Assembly: GCA_023379345.1 (NCBI GenBank)
Contig: JAMCUV010000113.1
Coordinates: 1 to 32,159 of the forward strand
Source of the DNA: Thermoplasmatota archaeon
GTDB taxonomy: Archaea; Thermoplasmatota; Thermoplasmata; Thermoplasmatales; Thermoplasmataceae
Reading direction: 5' to 3'
Length of the DNA: 32,159 nucleotides
Notes under the pieces: generated by a model
Told to the model about the DNA's origin: nothing
The model's input: only the letters and a program-made list of their open reading frames with translations
The model's database searches: none
Shown here: positions 26,024-32,159 of the stretch, piece by piece
Layout: the number at the start of each line of letters is the position of its first letter
Numbering within the stretch: the first letter of the stretch is position 1
Position numbers and translations under genes: made by a program

Positions 26024-28680
26024 AGATAGATGGGCAGGATCTTGAATTCCAGAAGCCACTGTCAATACTGGAGGCTGCCAGATCAGCTGGAATTGAGATA
26101 CCCTCACTTTGCTATGACCAGAGGCTGGAGGCTTACGGCGGATGCAGGCTTTGCCTGGTTCAGGTGGAGGGACATGGGCGGCCTGATGCCTCTTGCACCA
26201 CAACAATAACTGATGGCATGAAGGTCAGCACATCCACAGAATCAATAAGGGACACACGCAGGAATCTCCTTGAGATGATGGTTCAGGATAAGGACATGGA
26301 TACAGGTGGGCTGGACCGGAGGAAGGACTTCTACAGATACCTTGTGGATTATGGTGTTGTTCATGAAGACACCGGGGAAATGAAGACCCCGGCACGTGAC
26401 AAGACAGGGCATCCATTCATATCGGTGGACATGACAAAGTGCATAGACTGCTACCGGTGTGTGAGAATCTGTGATGAGGTGCAGGGGCAGTTCGTATGGC
26501 GCAAATGGAACAGGGGGCACGAGGTAGAGATACGCCCGGATGTAGGCGACAGCCTATTGGAAAGCTCCTGCGTCAGCTGTGGGGCCTGTTCCGACACATG
26601 CCCTACAGGAGCGATTGAGGACGTGTCAGTCATAGAGCTTGGATACCCGGAAAAATTCACAAGGAGTGTCTGCCCCTACTGTGGAACAGGCTGCGAGATC
26701 AGCATAGGCACACGGGACGACAAGATCGTGGAAATACTGCCTGTCCTTGACTCCCCTGTTAGCAAGGGGCATCTCTGCGTTAAGGGCAGGTACTCATTTG
26801 GATTCATTGTTTCACCCGACAGGGTAACTGACCCCATGATCAGGAGGAACGGCATATGGCAGAGGGCCACATGGGATGAGGCTCTACAGCTGGTTGCATC
26901 CGAATTCTCACGTATACTGAAGGAATCAGGTCCTGACAGCATAGGCATACTGGGGTCGTCGAGGGCGACAAATGAGGAAAACTACCTGACCCAGAAATTC
27001 GCCAGGACAGTCATAGGAACAAACAATGTTGATGGATGTGCACGGGTCTGCCATGCTCCTACTGCAGGTGGAATGGGTGCGCTTCTGGGTACTGGCGCTG
27101 CCACAAACTCCTTTGATGACATCGAGCTGGCAAGCACATTTCTAATAGTGGGTGCCAATCCAACTGAAAACCATCCCATCGTTGGCGCAAGGATCAAGCA
27201 GCAGGTTCTCTCCGGCGCAAAACTCATAGTTATAGATCCAAGAAAGACAGAACTTGCCTCAATGGCTGATTATCACCTGCAGATCAGGCCCGGCACAGAT
27301 ATACCGCTGATCAATGCCATGGCCAACGCCATAGTGGAGGCAAAAGCAACGGACAAGGATTTCCTGGGCCAGCGTGTTTCAGGCTTTGAAGATTATCTGG
27401 CAGAAATATCCTTGTGGACACCGGAGAAGGCTGCGGAGGTCTGTGGCGTGGATGCACACATAATAAGGGAAGCAGCCATCCTCTATGCCACCGGCGGGCC
27501 AGCCATGATGTTCCACGGCCTTGGCATCACAGAGCACGTTCAGGGAACCGAGGGAGTGATGTCGCTGGTTGACCTGGCTCTCCTGACAGGCAATATTGGA
27601 AGAAGGGGTTCAGGCGTCAATCCCCTGAGGGGTCAGAACAATGTCCAGGGCTCTGCCCACATGGGCGTGGAACCGTCAAAACTTACTGGATACGTGACGC
27701 TGGATGCCGGGAGGGAAAAGTTCCAGCAGGTATGGGGAACAGTGATTCCAACCACGAAGGGAAAGGATGAAATGGAACTCATAGACGGTGCACTTGAAGG
27801 AACAGTGAAATCACTCTGGGTCATAGGCTGGGACGTGTACATGACAAATCCTGACATGAATACAACCACCAGGGCATTCTCGAACCTGGACTTCGTGGTG
27901 ATCCAGGATCTGTTCTTGAACGAGACAGCAAAGAAATTCGGCAACGTGTTTCTGCCCGCCGTCTCATCATATGAGAAGGACGGCACGTTCATGAATTCAG
28001 AGAGAAGGGTGCAGCGCGTCAGGAAGGCACTGAACCCAAGGGGCAACTCAAGGGCAGACTGGGAGATCATAAGGGATGTGGCTGCGAAAATGGGAAAGGG
28101 AAACCTGTTCAACTTTGGAACCCCGGAGGACATCTGGAACGAAATCCGCAGAGTATGGGATGCCGGCAGCGGAATCACATATCCCCGGATGGAGAGCGGC
28201 GGAATCCAGTGGCCGTGCTACAGTGAGGATTCCCCGGGAACACAGGTGCTCCATGTTGATGCCTTCTCACTTGGCAGAACCACCAGGATCAGGCCCATAG
28301 GCTATCACCCCACGCCGGAGAGGGTCTCACCTGATTATCCTATTCTCCTGAGCACAGGCAGATCACTGTTCCAGTTCAACGCAGCAACAATGACTGGCAG
28401 GTCTGGAAATGACAGTTTCAGGGATGCAGATGTTATCCAGATATCGCCGGCAGATGCAAGAAAACTTGGAATTTCCCAGGGCCAGGAGGTTCAAGTCGTG
28501 AGCGCGTACGGTAGTTCCAGAATAAAGGCATCAATTGATGATGGCATTGTGCCAGGAACTGCCTTTGCCACGTTCAACAATCCAGAGACGGAGCTGAACC
28601 GCATAACGGGGAACCAGAGGGATAATCTTCAGCACACTCCTGAATACAAGGTGACTGCAGTGAGAATTGATAAAACCTGA
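26011..28680 (+). CDS. Molybdopterin oxidoreductase, NAD-dependent formate dehydrogenase alpha-type (Cys form) with N-terminal 2Fe-2S and 4Fe-4S domains
   Basis: 889 aa; CYDQRLEAYGGCRLCLVQV; CIDCYRCVRICDEV; CVSCGACSDTCPTGAI; CPYCGTGCEISIG; CARVCHAPTAGGMGALLGTGAATNSFDD. 13-nt overlap with the NuoF-like gene. Confidence 0.92.
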   Translation: MFHVKIDGQDLEFQKPLSILEAARSAGIEIPSLCYDQRLEAYGGCRLCLVQVEGHGRPDASCTTTITDGMKVSTSTESIRDTRRNLLEMMVQDKDMDTGGLDRRKDFYRYLVDYGVVHEDTGEMKTPARDKTGHPFISVDMTKCIDCYRCVRICDEVQGQFVWRKWNRGHEVEIRPDVGDSLLESSCVSCGACSDTCPTGAIEDVSVIELGYPEKFTRSVCPYCGTGCEISIGTRDDKIVEILPVLDSPVSKGHLCVKGRYSFGFIVSPDRVTDPMIRRNGIWQRATWDEALQLVASEFSRILKESGPDSIGILGSSRATNEENYLTQKFARTVIGTNNVDGCARVCHAPTAGGMGALLGTGAATNSFDDIELASTFLIVGANPTENHPIVGARIKQQVLSGAKLIVIDPRKTELASMADYHLQIRPGTDIPLINAMANAIVEAKATDKDFLGQRVSGFEDYLAEISLWTPEKAAEVCGVDAHIIREAAILYATGGPAMMFHGLGITEHVQGTEGVMSLVDLALLTGNIGRRGSGVNPLRGQNNVQGSAHMGVEPSKLTGYVTLDAGREKFQQVWGTVIPTTKGKDEMELIDGALEGTVKSLWVIGWDVYMTNPDMNTTTRAFSNLDFVVIQDLFLNETAKKFGNVFLPAVSSYEKDGTFMNSERRVQRVRKALNPRGNSRADWEIIRDVAAKMGKGNLFNFGTPEDIWNEIRRVWDAGSGITYPRMESGGIQWPCYSEDSPGTQVLHVDAFSLGRTTRIRPIGYHPTPERVSPDYPILLSTGRSLFQFNAATMTGRSGNDSFRDADVIQISPADARKLGISQGQEVQVVSAYGSSRIKASIDDGIVPGTAFATFNNPETELNRITGNQRDNLQHTPEYKVTAVRIDKT

Positions 28681-28876
28681 TCCGGCAGTCACCAGGACAC
28701 GCCAGCCTTAAGATTAGAGACCTTTGAATCTGGCAGTTGTCCAGCTGCCAGGCACAGCCCGGACAAGGGCATTGCATCTGGTAATGTTGATCTCCCAAAG
28801 ATATTATAAATGAGTTTATCATAAAGTAGAACCTTAAAGGGCCGAAAGGTCTTCAAGAATTCATAAGGGGTAATAT

Positions 28877-29260
28877 ATGGCAAATTCAGTTGCAATAATA
28901 GCTGACTCAAAAAACGGAAAGACGTACAAGAAGGAAGTAAGTCCAGAGAACCTGAACTCACTCACCGGCAGGAAGATTGGCGATGAGGTGGACGGTGTTT
29001 TTTTCGAGCTGCCCGGGTATAAGCTTAAAATCACAGGCGGCAGCACAAACGATGGTTTTCCCATGAAGCAGGACCTTCAGATTAGCGGTAAGAAAAGAAT
29101 CCTCCGGACATACAGCCTTGGAAAGAGATCCAAGATCGGATACAGGAAGAGAGTCACCTACAGGGGAGCAATAATAGGGCCTGATGTTGCCCAGCTCAAC
29201 CTGAAAGTCGTCCAGTACGGACCAAACCCTCTGGAACCGGAAACAGAGAAGAAGGAGTAA
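28877..29260 (+). CDS. rps6e: 30S ribosomal protein S6e
   Basis: 127 aa; LNSLTGRKIGDEVDGVFFELPGYKLKITGGSTNDGFPMKQDL...YRKRVTYRGAIIGPDVAQLNLKVVQYG. Confidence 0.95.
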   Translation: MANSVAIIADSKNGKTYKKEVSPENLNSLTGRKIGDEVDGVFFELPGYKLKITGGSTNDGFPMKQDLQISGKKRILRTYSLGKRSKIGYRKRVTYRGAIIGPDVAQLNLKVVQYGPNPLEPETEKKE

Positions 29261-29261
29261 G

Positions 29262-30491
29262 ATGGAAAAGCTTCCACAGCCCTCTGTCAATATTGGCATG
29301 GTGGGCCACGTAGATCACGGGAAGAGCACTCTTACAAAGGCACTCACCGGAACAAAAACTGATATTCATTCTGAGGAGATAAAGAGAGGGATATCAATCA
29401 AGCTGGGCTATGCTGAGACGCCTGTTTATTCATGCACAGACCAGAATGGTGAGATTTTCTATTCAAGAGAGGAATCATGCCCAGATGCCAAGCTCGTGAA
29501 GGTTATTTCCTTCGTGGACGCCCCTGGACATGAAACCCTCATGGCAACAATGCTATCGGGTTCATCCATAATGAACGGTGCACTCCTGGTTATTGCAGCC
29601 AATGAGAAGTGTCCGCAGCCCCAGACCAGGGAACACCTCATTGCCCTTGAGATCATGGGGATAAAAAACATCATTGTTGTGCAGAACAAGATTGACCTTG
29701 TAACAAGGGAACGGGCGGAGGAGAGCTACAGGGAGATCAAGCAGTTCCTGAGGGGGAGCCTTGCTGAGAATTCGCCGGTGATCCCGGTGAGCGCATACCA
29801 TAACTCAAACATAGATGTGCTGCTTAAGGCAATAATTGATTATATTCCAGACCCGAAGTTTTCTGAGAAGGATGCCCCAAGGATGTATGTTGCAAGGTCA
29901 TTCGACGTGAACAAGCCAGGCACCCCACCTCAGAAACTCAAGGGGGGAGTGCTGGGCGGCTCACTTGTCCAGGGAATGCTATCGGTGGGAGACGAGATCG
30001 AAATAGTCCCGGGCCTCCAGGTGAGCCATGGTGGAAAGCAATCGTGGGAGAATGTCATCACAACAATCACAACTCTTATGGCAGGAAAGAACAGTTACGA
30101 ATCCATAAGGCCGGGAGGACTGGCCGCTGTGGGAACAGAACTTGATCCGTACCTCACCAAGGGGGATTCATTCACCGGCAGGGTTGTGGGCAAGAAGGGG
30201 AATGTCCCTCCAACGGTATTTGGCATGCTTGTTGATTCCAATCTCCTGAAGCGTGTTGTTGGCTTCCAGGAAGAGCAGAAGGTTGATCCCATAAGGTCAA
30301 AGGAGAACCTCATGCTCACAGTGGGCACGGCGAACACAGTGGGAGTCGTCACAACTGCAAAAGATTCTAAAATTGAGATCGCACTGAAATATCCGGTTGC
30401 CGCCTATGAAGGGGAGCGCATAGCAATTGGAAGGCGCATAAGCAACAGATGGCGCCTAATCGGCTATGGAAACATTGTGTCACTGAGCTGA
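29262..30491 (+). CDS. eif2g: Translation initiation factor aIF2 subunit gamma
   Basis: 409 aa GTPase; NIGMVGHVDHGKSTLTKALTG, SFVDAPGHETLMATMLSGSSIMNGALLVI, VVQNKIDLV, VARSFDVNKPGT. Confidence 0.95.
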   Translation: MEKLPQPSVNIGMVGHVDHGKSTLTKALTGTKTDIHSEEIKRGISIKLGYAETPVYSCTDQNGEIFYSREESCPDAKLVKVISFVDAPGHETLMATMLSGSSIMNGALLVIAANEKCPQPQTREHLIALEIMGIKNIIVVQNKIDLVTRERAEESYREIKQFLRGSLAENSPVIPVSAYHNSNIDVLLKAIIDYIPDPKFSEKDAPRMYVARSFDVNKPGTPPQKLKGGVLGGSLVQGMLSVGDEIEIVPGLQVSHGGKQSWENVITTITTLMAGKNSYESIRPGGLAAVGTELDPYLTKGDSFTGRVVGKKGNVPPTVFGMLVDSNLLKRVVGFQEEQKVDPIRSKENLMLTVGTANTVGVVTTAKDSKIEIALKYPVAAYEGERIAIGRRISNRWRLIGYGNIVSLS

Positions 30492-31145
30492 TTACTCAGG
30501 GTTTTTGATGGCATAGTCACATACTTTATTTACCGGACAATCCCTGCAGAGTGGCTTGGTGCGGCAGTAATCCTTGCCAAGGTACACGATCATTCCATGG
30601 AAATTCTTCAGGGCCTCCGTATTGCGGTCCAGGAACTGGTGGACCGACGACTTTATGCTCTTCAGGTCCGGCCTTTCCATGATGCCAGTCCTCTGGAAGA
30701 TCCTGGTTGTATATTTGTCAACCACAAAAACCGGTTTGCTGAGGGCATACAGAAGTATGGAATCAAGGGTCTCCTGCCCGACACCCTTGATGTTCTTCAG
30801 GAAATTTGCGGTTTCATCATGCCCTTCCCTGGCCATTGCTTCCACCGATCCATATCTCTTGAGAATTGCACATGCCAGATCCTTCAGTCTTGCAGCCTTC
30901 TGGCGGTAGAATCCTGAACTTCTTACAGCAATTTCCAGCTCTTCCGTTGACATTGAGCATATCCGCCGGAGAGTCACAGGCCCATTTGCCTTCAGCGACC
31001 TTATTGCTTTCTCCACATTGGTCCAGGAGGTGTTCTGGGTTAGTACTGTTCCAACTATGACCTCGTCTGGAGAATCTGCGGGCCACCATCCTGTTGATCC
31101 GTATCTGGCGTAAAGAATGCTATACAGATTCTCTGCAGTAACCAT
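30492..31145 (-). CDS. HhH-GPD base-excision glycosylase, endonuclease III / MagIII-like, with C-terminal FeS loop
   Basis: GWWPADSPDEVIVGTVLTQNTSWTNVEKAI; IKGVGQETLDSILLYALSKPVFVVDKYTTRIF; CRTKPLCRDCPVNKVC. TATA-like gtaatattt about 27 nt upstream supports start at 31145, not 31199. Confidence 0.85.
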   Translation of the reverse strand: MVTAENLYSILYARYGSTGWWPADSPDEVIVGTVLTQNTSWTNVEKAIRSLKANGPVTLRRICSMSTEELEIAVRSSGFYRQKAARLKDLACAILKRYGSVEAMAREGHDETANFLKNIKGVGQETLDSILLYALSKPVFVVDKYTTRIFQRTGIMERPDLKSIKSSVHQFLDRNTEALKNFHGMIVYLGKDYCRTKPLCRDCPVNKVCDYAIKNPE

Positions 31146-31291
31146 GGCATGGCAGAAAGCTAACAGAAATATTACTGTTGGGTATGTCGGTGAATTCATA
31201 CGAGACGAAAATCGACATAGTATGCAGAAAAATGTATACGGATCATTTGATATTGGAAAAGCATTATTAATCGATCTTCAATTCTGTATCA

Positions 31292-32159
31292 ATGAGCGAA
31301 TTCGACGTTATTGTTGTTGGGGCAGGGCCTGCCGGTTCATCTGCCGCCATTAAAATGGCATCTCAGGGTCTCAAGGTACTGCTTGTTGAAAGAGGCGATC
31401 CTGTGGGAAGCAAGAACGTCTCCGGAGGCATACTCTGGGGAAACGATCTGGCTGCCATAATACCTGACTGGGAGAAGAGCGCCCCCCTGGAACGTTACGT
31501 TGAAAGGAAGGTAACCTCATTCTTAACAGGCGATTCCGAGATAGCCATTGATTTCAAGACAAAAAAATTCCAGGAGAAAAAGACTGGATATTCTGTTCTC
31601 CGGACAAGACTCGACAGCTTCCTGGCCAGGAAAGCAGCCCAGGCTGGAGCAATGGTTGTCACCGGCGTTACTGTGGACAGCCTGGCCATGAAGGATGGGC
31701 GCGTCATCGGTGTCGTCAATGAGGGTGAGACCATCACGGCGGACTGCGTGATCCTGGCTGAGGGCCCCAATCCCCGTGTAGCCATGGCTGCAGGCCTGGT
31801 GGGCAAGCCCAATGACAGGACTGTGGGAATCGGGGTAAAGCATGTTTACAAGCTTGGGGAGAATGTCATAAATGAGAGATTCAACCTGAGGGGAAACGCG
31901 GGATTTGCTGGTGAATATGTTCTCAGTTTCCTTGAGGGGGATGTCTACGCCGGCGGTTTTCTGTACACAAACAAGGACACAGTATCAATGGGCGTGGTGA
32001 TAAACATGGCAACCCTGAGAAGGAATGGCAACACGCACTCCTTCGACATAATGGAGAAGTTTGCCCAGCATCCATTCATTTCAAGCCTCGTCGAGGGCGG
32101 GCAGCTGCAGGAGTACAGTGCCCACTTTGTATACGAGGGCGGATACGAGGATATGCCAA
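31292..32159 (+). CDS. Electron transfer flavoprotein-quinone oxidoreductase / FixC-like geranylgeranyl-reductase superfamily flavoprotein (3' truncated by window)
   Basis: Not in ORF track because there is no stop. MSEFDVIVVGAGPAGSSAAIKMASQGLKVLLVERGDPVGSKNVSGGILWGNDL... open to the window end. TATA-like attattaatc about 25 nt upstream. Confidence 0.88.
   Translation, partial: MSEFDVIVVGAGPAGSSAAIKMASQGLKVLLVERGDPVGSKNVSGGILWGNDLAAIIPDWEKSAPLERYVERKVTSFLTGDSEIAIDFKTKKFQEKKTGYSVLRTRLDSFLARKAAQAGAMVVTGVTVDSLAMKDGRVIGVVNEGETITADCVILAEGPNPRVAMAAGLVGKPNDRTVGIGVKHVYKLGENVINERFNLRGNAGFAGEYVLSFLEGDVYAGGFLYTNKDTVSMGVVINMATLRRNGNTHSFDIMEKFAQHPFISSLVEGGQLQEYSAHFVYEGGYEDMP

Noticed and set aside
27633-28178. 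Minus-strand ORF (181 aa) antisense to the formate dehydrogenase-like gene
   Set aside because: Fully inside a strongly supported gene on the other strand; no recognisable protein signature.
28730-28751. Hairpin ctggcag-ttgtccag-ctgccag after the formate dehydrogenase-like gene, considered as a SECIS element
   Set aside because: The gene uses Cys (TGC) and has no in-frame TGA; the hairpin lacks SECIS features and is better seen as a generic 3' structure.
1-32159. CRISPR arrays, insertion sequences, prophage or toxin-antitoxin modules
   Set aside because: No regularly spaced repeats, transposase-like or phage-like ORFs, or recognisable toxin-antitoxin pair seen on either strand.

Overview
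The window is gene-dense archaeal chromosome. Gene content points to a Thermoplasmatales-type euryarchaeon: HTa (an HU-family histone-like protein), archaeal DnaG primase, fused Kae1-Bud32, aIF2-gamma, ribosomal protein S6e and many apparently leaderless TATA-driven genes. I support about 30 protein-coding genes, two of them truncated at the window edges. I see no rRNA, convincing tRNA, CRISPR array, transposon or prophage. Most of it is housekeeping or metabolism: MarC, GcvH, RlmE, M61 peptidase, heme O synthase, an amino-acid oxidase and permease pair, DnaG, MFS, spermidine synthase, XTPase, Kae1-Bud32, a NuoE/F-like plus formate dehydrogenase-like pair, S6e, aIF2-gamma, an endonuclease III/MagIII-like glycosylase and ETF-QO. 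I did not find an obvious new defence or mobile system. The observations most worth a second look are: (i) a LonB-like AAA+ protein beside dnaG with a zinc ribbon in place of the membrane anchor and no Lon protease domain; (ii) a His-containing polytopic membrane protein beside heme O synthase; (iii) a very compact NuoE-like 2Fe-2S module fused to NuoF; (iv) a DnaJ-type zinc finger on a small membrane protein; (v) a MagIII-like glycosylase lacking the lyase Lys; and (vi) several perfect or near-perfect inverted repeats in promoter regions. All calls come from reading the sequence; no database search was run.
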